This document shows, piece after piece, positions 51,702 to 60,280 of a DNA stretch of 64,000 nt. The stretch comes from a virus. The DNA lies in IMG/VR virus record IMGVR_UViG_3300025659_000335, positions 23,546-87,545 of that record; one strand, written 5' to 3'. The notes beneath the pieces were generated by a model. The model was given only the letters and a program-made list of their open reading frames with translations, was not told the origin of the DNA and made no database searches. The stretch's first letter is position 1; every line of letters starts with the position of its first letter. Made by a program: the position numbers and the translations under genes.

Positions 51702-52610
51702 TTACGGATACAAGGTCATCTTACCGCAACCATTAATATTACCAATACCCATTCCAACTGCCTCATAAGCAGCGAATGTGATAATATTCTTTTTCTTCTC
51801 AATCCAGAACTTCGTATCATTTAAGATACAGAAGTTACCTAAGAACTCCTGAGCGGCGAATACATATACATACTCTTGTGTACCACTGTGTAGTAAGTCT
51901 GTTTTGTTAGAAACAATTAACTTACGACCGAACAAGCTAGCATAAGTATATCCGTTAACTGTAATCTCAGAACCAACCGCGTCACCAACTGATGTTGCAT
52001 CATATAGGAATAAACGGTTAAAGGTCTCAGTACTCATTAGAAGGGTCTCAGCTCTTAAGTTGTTACCATCTAGTAAGTTAAACAATTGACGGAATGAATC
52101 CTTAGAAATTACTCCACTTGTAAGAGTACCACTGACAGACAGTGAACTAGCAGTAATAGCTACTTCAACCTGTGCCAAGAACGAGGTATCTTCAATTTTC
52201 TGAATATCTTTCACAGAGTTACGCTCGATGATTTCAGTTAGAGGCATTTCATAAGCTAGAAGCTCTTCCTCAGTCTTCTGGAAATCATCACTAGAGATTG
52301 TATAGAACGGAATCTCATAACGCTCACCCATGATGTAGTTCGTATCAGGCTGACCACGGAAGTTTACTGTCATTGCTTTTGAGTCGGGCTCAATATCAAC
52401 AATGCGCACTAAACCGTCGTGATTAACTGATCTCTGCAAGTCAGCCTTTGTTACATACTCGGGCTGGATAATCTTACGCGCAAAGCTAACTTCTCTTAGC
52501 TTTTGGCGAATAAACGCTGAACCTTCAGACGCTGCTTTCTCAATACCATCAGGAGAATTTAGCTTCTGAATAAACAGCTCATTAATAGTGCTAGCTGAAA
52601 TATTACTCAT
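51702..52610 (-). CDS. Major capsid protein (HK97-like fold)
   Basis: 302 residues, preceded by a classic AAGGAGATAACTA ribosome site. Residues 25-60 are helical (EKAASEGSAFIRQKLREVSF), like an N-arm. A region near 85-125 with beta strands and a helix (ERYEIPFYTIS, FQKTEEELLAY) resembles the E-loop and spine-helix zone. The C-terminal part (NDTKFWIEKKKNIITFAAYEAVGMGI near 264-289) matches the A-domain ending in HK97-type capsids. It lies after scaffold-like genes and before a strong terminator. The absence of an N-terminal scaffold fusion fits separate scaffold genes upstream. Confidence 0.85.
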   Translation of the reverse strand: MSNISASTINELFIQKLNSPDGIEKAASEGSAFIRQKLREVSFARKIIQPEYVTKADLQRSVNHDGLVRIVDIEPDSKAMTVNFRGQPDTNYIMGERYEIPFYTISSDDFQKTEEELLAYEMPLTEIIERNSVKDIQKIEDTSFLAQVEVAITASSLSVSGTLTSGVISKDSFRQLFNLLDGNNLRAETLLMSTETFNRLFLYDATSVGDAVGSEITVNGYTYASLFGRKLIVSNKTDLLHSGTQEYVYVFAAQEFLGNFCILNDTKFWIEKKKNIITFAAYEAVGMGIGNINGCGKMTLYP

Positions 52611-52621
52611 TAGTTATCTCC

Positions 52622-53050
52622 TTAAGCAGTGATGTAGGTTATTACGTTAGAATAAGTTGTACCCATGTAGACGTAGCTAGTCGTCAGAGCTTCACAGTAA
52701 GCAACGATATTATGTGTTCCCATAGTACCGATACCTAATGTTCCATCTGTCTCTACTGCTAGCGGACTGCCAACTGAGATACCTGAAGTCGTTACCCAGT
52801 CAGTCATTGCTCTGTGAGTACCAACTAGTAAAGTTAGTTTTCCAGTAGCAACGGCATCGGGTGTAAATCCATACGTGTTATTCCTATTAGACTCTGTCCA
52901 GATAGGATATGCGGCAAGTAGTCCCTTACTAGCAGGGGTAATACCGCCAAGACCAATCCAAGCACCCTGTTTAAGAGTGGTATCTGACCAGTTAGGCATA
53001 GTAAGTTCAACACGCTGGAGAATATTTAAGTTACTTAAAAGCTTAAGCAT
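52622..53050 (-). CDS. Putative capsid decoration/stabilising protein
   Basis: 142 residues in the place of small head proteins next to the major capsid gene. After a helical start (1-17), beta-rich stretches dominate, including ETDGTLGIGTMGTHNIVAYC near 99-118, similar in style to beta-sandwich decoration proteins. AAGGAG precedes the ATG. The call is from position and composition. Confidence 0.5.
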   Translation of the reverse strand: MLKLLSNLNILQRVELTMPNWSDTTLKQGAWIGLGGITPASKGLLAAYPIWTESNRNNTYGFTPDAVATGKLTLLVGTHRAMTDWVTTSGISVGSPLAVETDGTLGIGTMGTHNIVAYCEALTTSYVYMGTTYSNVITYITA

Positions 53051-53076
53051 TTGCTTTTCTCCTTAAAAAGTTATAT

Positions 53077-53388
53077 TTAATCTTCAATCAACCACCGAGT
53101 AAAATTGTCCAGAGACCCATCGTCTTGAATTCTGTCACTAAGAGTTCCAAAACTAAAACTCTCTTGGCTTTGTAACTCCATAGCCTTCTTAACGATTTCT
53201 AACTCCTCTGAACTTCCCTCGGAGTATTCCTGCATAAACTGAATAGCTCGTTCTGCAGGAAATCTGCCATTTTCATACAGCTCTATAGCTGTTTCCTGTG
53301 CAGACTTAACCATCTGCAACTCCTCTAATTCATCACGTATGGCACGAATAGTATCGGCAGCTAATTTTAATTTATCATCCGTGGTCAT
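53077..53388 (-). CDS. Small helical head-region protein
   Basis: 103 acidic, helical residues, carrying LKLAADTIRAIRDELEEL (8-25) and a KKAMEL near 67. No family recognised. It lies between scaffold-like and decoration genes. Confidence 0.5.
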   Translation of the reverse strand: MTTDDKLKLAADTIRAIRDELEELQMVKSAQETAIELYENGRFPAERAIQFMQEYSEGSSEELEIVKKAMELQSQESFSFGTLSDRIQDDGSLDNFTRWLIED

Positions 53389-53409
53389 ATTTACTCCGAA
53401 TTAAAAAAG

Positions 53410-53928
53410 TTATTCTTCCTCATTAAAGAAGCTATCGTATAAATTTTCTACGATTTCATAGGCAGCTGTTTTATCTGATTCGGTCTCTTCAACTTCTTCG
53501 GCTTCTTTGCTTAACTCTGCTAAGAAAGCATTAGCCATGATCTGTCCAGCTTCTTCGTAAGAAGCTACTTTAGCGGCTTCCTCTTCTTCAACTTCGACAT
53601 CATACTCGATCATGTATTGAGCTAGTTTAACAACATCATCATTAGTAAAATCTTCGCCATGCTCTTCTGTTAAGAGAGCAGAAGCAGTCTTTACATACTC
53701 ACTGATAGCTTCGCGTCTTTCAATCTCCATATCATAGCTTGCTTCTTTGGTAGTTTCTTCAACTTCCTCAGCTTCTTCAGCTTCGATGTCATGATTTAAC
53801 ATATATGTGGCTAATTTAACAACATCTTCTTTCTCATAATCTTCACCATATTCTTGTGCTAATAGATCATCAGCAGTAGCGGCATATTGAGAAATAATTT
53901 CTACTCTTTCGTCAATTATATTACTCAT
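53410..53928 (-). CDS. Acidic scaffold-like protein with internal duplication
   Basis: 172 residues, very acidic. Two repeats of about 45 residues align: 7-52 (ERVEIISQYAATADDLL then DVVKLATYML) and about 71-116 (ERREAISEYVKTASALL then DVVKLAQYMI). The C-terminus reads ENLYDSFFNEEE and resembles that of the next upstream gene. Acidic helical proteins with a conserved C-terminal helix, beside capsid and protease genes, are typical scaffold or core proteins of the procapsid. Confidence 0.5.
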   Translation of the reverse strand: MSNIIDERVEIISQYAATADDLLAQEYGEDYEKEDVVKLATYMLNHDIEAEEAEEVEETTKEASYDMEIERREAISEYVKTASALLTEEHGEDFTNDDVVKLAQYMIEYDVEVEEEEAAKVASYEEAGQIMANAFLAELSKEAEEVEETESDKTAAYEIVENLYDSFFNEEE

Positions 53929-53933
53929 AAATT

Positions 53934-54572
53934 TTATTCCTCTCCTTCAGTGAAGAATGTATCGTAAATAGTGTTTACTATTTCATCAGCAGCTTGCTTA
54001 CCCATATCTACACCACCAGCTGAGCTCGGAAGAGCGGCTTGGTGAGTTACTGCTAGGGCAGAATCTGCGGCAATAGTTCCTGCTGTTTCATCAGGAGCTT
54101 TACGAGGTGCGGGTTGAGAATTAGTATCAATTTCAATAGAAGGTACACTAGCTTCTGTTGCGGCAGTCAGTTCTTTTAACTTTGCAATTACTGCGTCGAC
54201 TTTACCTGCTTCAGGAAGTTCTCCGACTGACAAGTGATTTACAGACTTGGCTGAAGCTGGGGTATCCGCACTGTTACCAGTATACGGGCCAGTACCAACT
54301 GCTATTTTCTGTAACTCATCAACAAAGGCACGAGCGAAGGAGCGTCCTTGAACGTCCATCTCTTCTGCTACTTTATCAATCTCTTCTGCCGTCTTCTCTT
54401 CATCATCTTCTGGTGTCTCTTTAGTGTCTTCTTCAGTTGACTCCTCAATTACTTCTTCTTCAACCGTATCCTCGGAAAGACCCTCTGCTAACTTCTCTTC
54501 AGCAGTTTTCTCTTGACTTTCGGTCTCTAGCTCGGCTAGAATATCGTCTAAGGTTTTTCCATGTGTTGACAT
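53934..54572 (-). CDS. Acidic scaffold-like head protein
   Basis: 212 residues, Glu/Thr-rich in the first 70, low complexity in the middle, ending NTIYDTFFTEGEE. Motifs EKTAEE, DKVAEE, FARAFVDELQKIA and GKQAADE repeat the K-x-A pattern seen in neighbours. This is the expected character of a capsid scaffold: elongated, acidic, with a C-terminal helix that binds the coat protein. Not proven. Confidence 0.5.
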   Translation of the reverse strand: MSTHGKTLDDILAELETESQEKTAEEKLAEGLSEDTVEEEVIEESTEEDTKETPEDDEEKTAEEIDKVAEEMDVQGRSFARAFVDELQKIAVGTGPYTGNSADTPASAKSVNHLSVGELPEAGKVDAVIAKLKELTAATEASVPSIEIDTNSQPAPRKAPDETAGTIAADSALAVTHQAALPSSAGGVDMGKQAADEIVNTIYDTFFTEGEE

Positions 54573-56306
54573 TTATTTCTTCTCCTTAATTAATTCATCA
54601 TACAGTTTTGTTACCGTATCCTGATCCATTCTGGAAATTAAGCTGGCTTTTTTCATAATAAGTTGCGTACCTTTTATCGCTCCTGTTGTTAACAATGTAC
54701 TCAAAAGTGGGTGCTTTCGTACAAAATTCTGGGTTTTTGATATAGGTTCGCCTCTTCTTACTTTTGCTTCTTGTATTCCTGCATATAAATAAGTACTGGG
54801 TATACCAGCAAAAATTATAGCAGGAATCAAAGCACCAGCGGATTTAAACAGTGAATCTTGTACTTTTAAAGATCCCACGGTTCCGGCTCCTACAAGAAGT
54901 GGAACTATCCACGGGTATTTTGCAACTAACTCTGTTACCCCTCCATGAGAAAATGCTTTATGAAACATCTTCGCATATCCTGCATATAGCCCACCTAAAA
55001 CAGCCATTGGAACTAGAGGGTTCTTGTGAGGAGTTAGTGTTGGATCAGGGGTATGATCAAATAATATATTTTTGATCTTACTTGGTGTTGCTGCTGCTTG
55101 TGGGTTATAACTAATTTCTGCAACTTTATGCTGTTCTAAAACATCTTCTAATTTTAAAGAAGCTTCTTTATTAATAGAAGGAGTCTCTAAAGCACGTGCT
55201 ATCACATAAGGTTTTGCTAAAGATAAGTTAGGAACTTCGGATTCTAATAGTTCTGCTATTTTTTCATTAAAAAAATCTAATGAAACATCAGAAGCCATAA
55301 TAGGATCTTCAATACCAAAGTTAAAATCTATAGTATTTCCAAGGTCTTCTGCTAATTTATCTTGCCCATTAGAATATAAAGCTATCTTCATAAAGTCTTC
55401 CTTTTTAGGGAAAATACATAGTCCCATTAAAGTAGAGTATACCTCATTTATCGGATACTCTGACAACTTTTCTAACAATTCTTTTGGCATTGCTTTTTGT
55501 GATTTTAAAACTAATTTTTTTGGATCTTCACTTAACCCATCAATCTTTGCAACTATTTCTTTTTTAATCTCAGCTTGTGACTCCAGGTCACCTTCTTTTA
55601 ATAACTGCTCTGCTAATACTGCAGAAGGTATTACTTCTGTCTCAATTGAGACAGATGATGCAACCTTAGCTAAGAACCCTGCTGTTCTATCAGCAGGTAT
55701 TGTAACAACACTTAAATCAAAAAATTTAGGCATAGTGTTTACTGCATAGACTCTTCGTCCATCGTCCAGTATCTTGCCCATTTTAGTTGTTAAGTGCTCA
55801 CAATAGTCTCTTGTTCTCTTTGCTTTATTTCCGCAAATAGAACAAACATCGTATGGGACCTTACATCCCATAGATACTTTAACATCAGAGATAGACTTAT
55901 TTGCTTTTTCTATAATATCAGAAGCACGGCTATTGTCTAGCTCGATGATTAACTCTACCCTGTGCATCTTAGGATTATAGTGAGAAAACACTACTTTCCC
56001 AAAAGATTTACGAGGATCTTTATTTACATGGTGTTTGTATACATGTCCCATTGCTTCAAACGTTTTATGATACGCCTGTAAAGCGTTTTCAGGAAAGTAG
56101 TCACCATTTCTATTGGAACCATAGAATTCGCCAGCACTTAATGCGTTAACTAACGCATAAGTTTTATCAATCTTCTTTTCTATTAATTTAATATATTCTA
56201 ATATCTCGGAGGCATAAGAAGCTGTCTTATGCATGTTACTAGAACTTACTAAAGTAAAAGGTTCAGTGTCATGATCGCCATAACAATATTCTATGATTTT
56301 ATACAT
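54573..56306 (-). CDS. Putative prohead protease fused to a hydrophobic C-terminal region
   Basis: 577 residues. The N-terminal 215 have protease-like features: GEFYGSNRNGDYFP (59-72), KHHVN (91-95) with a candidate His, RVELIIELD, then VSMGC (144-148) with a candidate Ser145, a zinc finger C155-x2-C158...C169-x-H171, and FDLSVVTIPADRTA near 196-209. This layout is like head maturation proteases that clear the scaffold. After about 215 there is a K-x-A-rich helical region and, from 425 to 510, three hydrophobic segments, unusual for a protease. It stands between terminase and capsid genes. Confidence 0.55.
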   Translation of the reverse strand: MYKIIEYCYGDHDTEPFTLVSSSNMHKTASYASEILEYIKLIEKKIDKTYALVNALSAGEFYGSNRNGDYFPENALQAYHKTFEAMGHVYKHHVNKDPRKSFGKVVFSHYNPKMHRVELIIELDNSRASDIIEKANKSISDVKVSMGCKVPYDVCSICGNKAKRTRDYCEHLTTKMGKILDDGRRVYAVNTMPKFFDLSVVTIPADRTAGFLAKVASSVSIETEVIPSAVLAEQLLKEGDLESQAEIKKEIVAKIDGLSEDPKKLVLKSQKAMPKELLEKLSEYPINEVYSTLMGLCIFPKKEDFMKIALYSNGQDKLAEDLGNTIDFNFGIEDPIMASDVSLDFFNEKIAELLESEVPNLSLAKPYVIARALETPSINKEASLKLEDVLEQHKVAEISYNPQAAATPSKIKNILFDHTPDPTLTPHKNPLVPMAVLGGLYAGYAKMFHKAFSHGGVTELVAKYPWIVPLLVGAGTVGSLKVQDSLFKSAGALIPAIIFAGIPSTYLYAGIQEAKVRRGEPISKTQNFVRKHPLLSTLLTTGAIKGTQLIMKKASLISRMDQDTVTKLYDELIKEKK

Positions 56307-56881
56307 TAAGGATTCCCAGAAAACATGTGATTCTCAAATGCGTTATTAAATGCCGTCTGTAGTTCTGTTTTATCTACTATAGACACTGCGGGAGACGCAG
56401 GAGCAGATGATCCAGAGTCCATTGGTACCTTCATAGCTGTGTTTAGCTGATCCATATATAAAGACTGCAGTGCATTTGGTTTAGAGGCGCCTGTTCCACT
56501 TTCAATATCAGTAACGGTCTTAATAGTGTCAATAGTGGGCCCACCATGTGTCGCCATTCTTAGAGTTTGTCTAATGTAGGCTCCAGCAGCTAATGGATCT
56601 TTTGCCATTGATGGGGCAAAATGATATAAAGAATCAAAATACTTCATAACATCGGCTTTATCTTCTTCTTGTAATTCAGGGTGTATCTCAAGCATTTTTT
56701 TAAACGCTGGATCCTTTTGCTGTTTATTAATCCATTGCTGGGTTACTGCAATTCCACCACCGATAACAGCCATCGCACTAGCCATAGCTAAGCCGGTTAT
56801 AAAAGGTGTGGTAATCTTTTTTATAGATTCCCATTTAGATCCAGCACATTTTTCTAATAATTTTTCTTTTAAAAGATCCAT
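56306..56881 (-). CDS. Single-pass membrane-type virion-region protein
   Basis: 191 residues. One hydrophobic helix covers about 25-48 after a basic N-terminus (LEKCAGSKWESIKK); the rest is soluble, with an Ala/Pro/Ser-rich segment near 155-170. It lies between the protease-like gene and the 357-residue gene, overlapping each by one base. No family recognised. Confidence 0.5.
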   Translation of the reverse strand: MDLLKEKLLEKCAGSKWESIKKITTPFITGLAMASAMAVIGGGIAVTQQWINKQQKDPAFKKMLEIHPELQEEDKADVMKYFDSLYHFAPSMAKDPLAAGAYIRQTLRMATHGGPTIDTIKTVTDIESGTGASKPNALQSLYMDQLNTAMKVPMDSGSSAPASPAVSIVDKTELQTAFNNAFENHMFSGNP

Positions 56882-57954
56882 TAATATTTCCTTAATCTTT
56901 GTTGATTAAATAATTGTGTACGTAAGATATCGCCTTGGTCTTCTTTACCTTTTCCTTTACCAACAGCATAACCGCCACCGACCATGCCAGCAATTCCAAC
57001 TCTCTTCAAAGTTTTTTTAACAGGAATTTCGGGTTTCCAGGTTAGTTTTTTCTCATGCTCTTTTACGTATTCTTTAGATGCTTTAAGCTTTTTAGCTTTA
57101 CGCATCTTTTCACCTAATGACGCAGGAATGCCTTTTATTTTTGCTAGAAGACCTCTTAAACTTCCAGCAGTTTTATTTAACTTAGGAAGTATAACATCAA
57201 ATTCTTTTAACTCTTCGTACTTATCCTCAAAGTGAGAGATAGCATCTGCGATCATTAATCTTTTTTCAGCCACTTTTTCAAAGTTCTGTGCGGCTAGGAA
57301 GAAGTCACTTTCCTCATTTACAAACTTCATAGAAGCTTCTTTTTCAAGATCTAGATGAGGAGAATTTTCTGTAATTGTATTTTTAATTTCTGAAAGAACA
57401 GCTTCGCCTAGAATAGGCATAGCTTCTTTGTAGATTAAACCTAAATCATTAAAAGCGACATTTTGTAACAAAGCTTGCTTGGTCATTACTTTTAGATCTC
57501 TAAGTAATGTATCTGCTTCTAACTCGTTGTCATGTAAAGCGTTAACTAAGAAGTCGAATTTTCCACTTAGTTCGCTAGCTTGTTTTTCTATCTTAGCTCT
57601 GTCTATTGGAATTTCTGCAGTCTTTTCTATGTAGAAAAGAGCGACGTCTTCATTGATGCACGGAGGTTCATCATAGTCATGACAATTAGAAACTTCAGCA
57701 ACCTTTGTTACTGAAGTGTGCACATCATTTGCAGTAGCTACGTCAAATTCGACGTACTTGTCTTTTGCAGTTTTTAATAGAGACAGGTAGGTTTCCACGT
57801 TTGCAGCCTCCACCACACGTGTTATTTGCTGCACACTCAATCCGTTGTCTTCTGCGATTTTTGTAATAGTATCGTTTAACGATACATCGCTAGATACGTA
57901 ATTTTCTGCAGCTTGTTTTCCAAAGGAATCTAAATCGAAGGAAGTGATCATCAT
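56881..57954 (-). CDS. Helical head-region protein with many K-x-A motifs
   Basis: 357 residues, helical, with at least ten copies of a short K-x-A element (for example GKQAAE, TKIAED, TKVAEV, EKTAEI, EKQASE, EKEASM, EKVAEK), spaced along the chain. The C-terminal 100 residues are basic, with a glycine-rich VGGGYAVGKGKGK. First gene of the unit after terminase; the ATG-ATG start lies at the expected transcription start of its promoter. It occupies the place where a portal gene is often found but shows no portal features. Confidence 0.5.
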   Translation of the reverse strand: MMITSFDLDSFGKQAAENYVSSDVSLNDTITKIAEDNGLSVQQITRVVEAANVETYLSLLKTAKDKYVEFDVATANDVHTSVTKVAEVSNCHDYDEPPCINEDVALFYIEKTAEIPIDRAKIEKQASELSGKFDFLVNALHDNELEADTLLRDLKVMTKQALLQNVAFNDLGLIYKEAMPILGEAVLSEIKNTITENSPHLDLEKEASMKFVNEESDFFLAAQNFEKVAEKRLMIADAISHFEDKYEELKEFDVILPKLNKTAGSLRGLLAKIKGIPASLGEKMRKAKKLKASKEYVKEHEKKLTWKPEIPVKKTLKRVGIAGMVGGGYAVGKGKGKEDQGDILRTQLFNQQRLRKY

Positions 57955-57958
57955 AATA

Positions 57959-57987
57959 AATATAGCCTCTCTCTAACTACTTGTCAA
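57959..57987 (-). promoter_or_regulatory. Promoter for the head genes, overlapped by a palindrome
   Basis: On the minus strand TTGACA, 17 bases, TATATT; the double ATG follows at 57954 and 57951, the second exactly eight bases past the -10 box. The -35 box lies in the centre of a perfect 19-base palindrome at 57975-57993, AACTACTTGTCAAGTAGTT. A repressor or activator site is likely; a role as a terminator on the minus strand is unlikely since no T-run follows. Confidence 0.75.
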
Positions 57988-58008
57988 GTAGTTTTTTACA
58001 TTATTAGT

Positions 58009-59565
58009 TTAAAGTTGCGCGTTACTGTATAATTCTGCAGAAAGGGACGCAAATATGGTTGCATGAACAAAGTCGTCTGGACCAATATTAACATACTTCA
58101 TTGTGTTCATTTCTTCATTGTATTCATTTTGTACATTTAACATATCATCAACAAATGTATCAAACTCTTGCCCTTCGGGGAAAATATAAGCCCCACTCTT
58201 AATTCTTTGGAAGAACATATTCATAACTTGGTTTCTACCAAGGGTATACGCAGGCATTTTGGAGTTGAACTCCATTACCTTTTTCTGATTAGGCATGTGC
58301 TGGAAAGCGATTACTTTCTCATATCCTAAACGTCTTCTAAACTCTGAGTTAGGTGCCTCTCCCATTCCATAGTCAGAGGCTATAAACTCGGCTCCCCATT
58401 TATTCATTATTCTTGGTACCTCATCATGTATAAACGCATAGTCGGCTTCTTTGCCTAAAAATTTTTTAGCATATAATACATGAAACTTTGGTCCACGTTT
58501 TTGTACTATTGATATCACAGTATTTGATGAGTCTGAGTTTACTGGACCATAGTCAATTCCCAATATTCTAGGAAAGGCATTAATACTATCTTTTGTAAGA
58601 TCGGGGTCTCCATGAGATATTCTTGGACCAGTGCAGCATTTTTTAACTTGTGATCTAGTAACTGGAGCTACACCATCATCGAAGGATAGAGCTAATGTTT
58701 CATTATAGAAAATAGCCTTAGATGTAATCTTCATTTTCTCTATTACATCTTTTTGCCAATCTACCCAAGGAGCTTTAGAGAAATGAAGTAAACAAACTCT
58801 CCAGCCCTCAACCGTAGCATCCTCTTCACCAGTCTGTACCCAACGACCTGATTTGATGTCCATTAGTTTACCACAGTATTTACAGATAACCCCAAGATTA
58901 CCTATATTCTTCTCATCTAATAAGTTCCATTTTCCACAGCCAGTACAGCGGGGCATGAACTCGTTCTTAGTAGAACGCTCCCATATATCTGCCAGAGTCC
59001 CGCGCGTGCGCTTGGGAGTGCCTGCGTACATAGTCTTTTTATACATAGATCTAGACATAGTCTCTCTAACAACTGGTATAATATCAGCTGCAAGATCCTG
59101 TGCCTCATCGAATAGATTCATATCTGCAGAATATCCACGAATCCTATCAGCATTCACCAGGGCATATCTTAAATATAATTTAGATCCATTTAGAAATTGC
59201 TTCATATGTACGTTCTGTACTAATGAAGAATTTATGTAGTGTTGTTTAATTAATGGAGACGATTCTATAACAGGTGCAACTCTATCATGTGAAAATACTT
59301 TACACTGATCAACTGTAGGAGCAATGTAAAGAGATTTAAAATATGGACGCATCGCACAGTTAGCAATCTTTAGATTAGCAAGAGTAGTACTCTTTGCTGT
59401 TTGTCTGCTAAATTGTAATACAGTGTCTTTTGCATCTGAATCATAGATTGCCCTCAAATGAGGGTAATCAGACAAAGATAATTGTCTACCATTTAAATAT
59501 AAAAATTTCTCAGCAAACTGAGACTTCGTCATCTTTACTTTGCGCTGAGATTTTGTATTAGCCAT
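58009..59565 (-). CDS. terL: Terminase large subunit
   Basis: 518 residues with the ATPase and nuclease halves of a DNA-packaging motor. SRQTAKST (53-60) is the variant Walker A, MNLFDEAQD (149-157) the Walker B with catalytic Glu. A zinc ribbon CTGC...CKYC near 212-237 is inserted between halves, as in several phage terminases. GIDYG near 345 opens the RNase H-type nuclease. It cuts concatemeric DNA and drives it into the prohead. The small subunit is not recognised. Confidence 0.92.
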   Translation of the reverse strand: MANTKSQRKVKMTKSQFAEKFLYLNGRQLSLSDYPHLRAIYDSDAKDTVLQFSRQTAKSTTLANLKIANCAMRPYFKSLYIAPTVDQCKVFSHDRVAPVIESSPLIKQHYINSSLVQNVHMKQFLNGSKLYLRYALVNADRIRGYSADMNLFDEAQDLAADIIPVVRETMSRSMYKKTMYAGTPKRTRGTLADIWERSTKNEFMPRCTGCGKWNLLDEKNIGNLGVICKYCGKLMDIKSGRWVQTGEEDATVEGWRVCLLHFSKAPWVDWQKDVIEKMKITSKAIFYNETLALSFDDGVAPVTRSQVKKCCTGPRISHGDPDLTKDSINAFPRILGIDYGPVNSDSSNTVISIVQKRGPKFHVLYAKKFLGKEADYAFIHDEVPRIMNKWGAEFIASDYGMGEAPNSEFRRRLGYEKVIAFQHMPNQKKVMEFNSKMPAYTLGRNQVMNMFFQRIKSGAYIFPEGQEFDTFVDDMLNVQNEYNEEMNTMKYVNIGPDDFVHATIFASLSAELYSNAQL

Positions 59566-60279
59566 TTACTTATCCATTTCCATCCGTGCTTTGCGCTTCT
59601 TGCGTCTAATCCATCTTATCTTTTGAGCATGTTGTAATACTTTACCGTATGGTCCATGTTCCAACTTCTTATATATTATGTTCTGCAAAGATCGTCTAGG
59701 AATGCCAAAACCTACATCATATGCCATTTCTCGACCTACGTGTACTTTTCGTTCTATATCGAGAATATCCTCGACATCCTCGTTCTCAACATCTTCTTTT
59801 AACATCTTTTCATATAAGTTAGCTAGCTCTAGCTCACTCTTGAATTCTACTTTAGGATCTCTTATATTCTCTGGGTCTAGTCTAGGGTGAATTAGCCATT
59901 TATCACCTAATATATCATAGACTCCAAACTTAGCATCTTTGAAATCAGACTTCTTCCTATAAGGAAGAATATAATAATTAATTGGATGTCTGGTCCCAGT
60001 AACTAATTTTCCATTAACAAAGTTACGCGCCATTACATGTAAAACTTTTGCATCAGCAGGGCTAACATCAACCATAACGTTGACATCCATGTCTGATCTT
60101 ACAGTATACTTATAGCCAGTGATAGACCCAAGTAGAAAAATGTCCATTATCTTTGTAGACTTTGGAATTACTCTTTTAAGTTCTCTAATAAGTTGTTTTC
60201 TAACCTTAGGTTTCAACTTATAATTCTTAAGCCAAATACTTGGATCTAGCGTAGTCTGTACTTTATCTAAAAGACTCAT
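59566..60279 (-). CDS. Nucleotidyltransferase-fold protein next to terminase
   Basis: 237 residues. GSITGYKYTVRSDMDVNVMV (51-70) is the minimal nucleotidyltransferase signature: Gly51-Ser52 and the acids Asp63 and Asp65 of D-x-D, as in MNT, CCA-adding and Pol-beta enzymes. The rest is helical, with a very basic tail (RRKKRKARMEMDK). It lies directly before terL. Substrate unknown; it may modify a nucleotide, protein or RNA during packaging. Confidence 0.6.
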   Translation of the reverse strand: MSLLDKVQTTLDPSIWLKNYKLKPKVRKQLIRELKRVIPKSTKIMDIFLLGSITGYKYTVRSDMDVNVMVDVSPADAKVLHVMARNFVNGKLVTGTRHPINYYILPYRKKSDFKDAKFGVYDILGDKWLIHPRLDPENIRDPKVEFKSELELANLYEKMLKEDVENEDVEDILDIERKVHVGREMAYDVGFGIPRRSLQNIIYKKLEHGPYGKVLQHAQKIRWIRRKKRKARMEMDK

Positions 60280-60280
60280 A

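Noticed and set aside
57975-58000. Palindrome plus T-run as a terminator
   Set aside because: The T-run follows on the plus strand only, where no gene is transcribed; on the minus strand there is none, and the -35 box lies in its centre.
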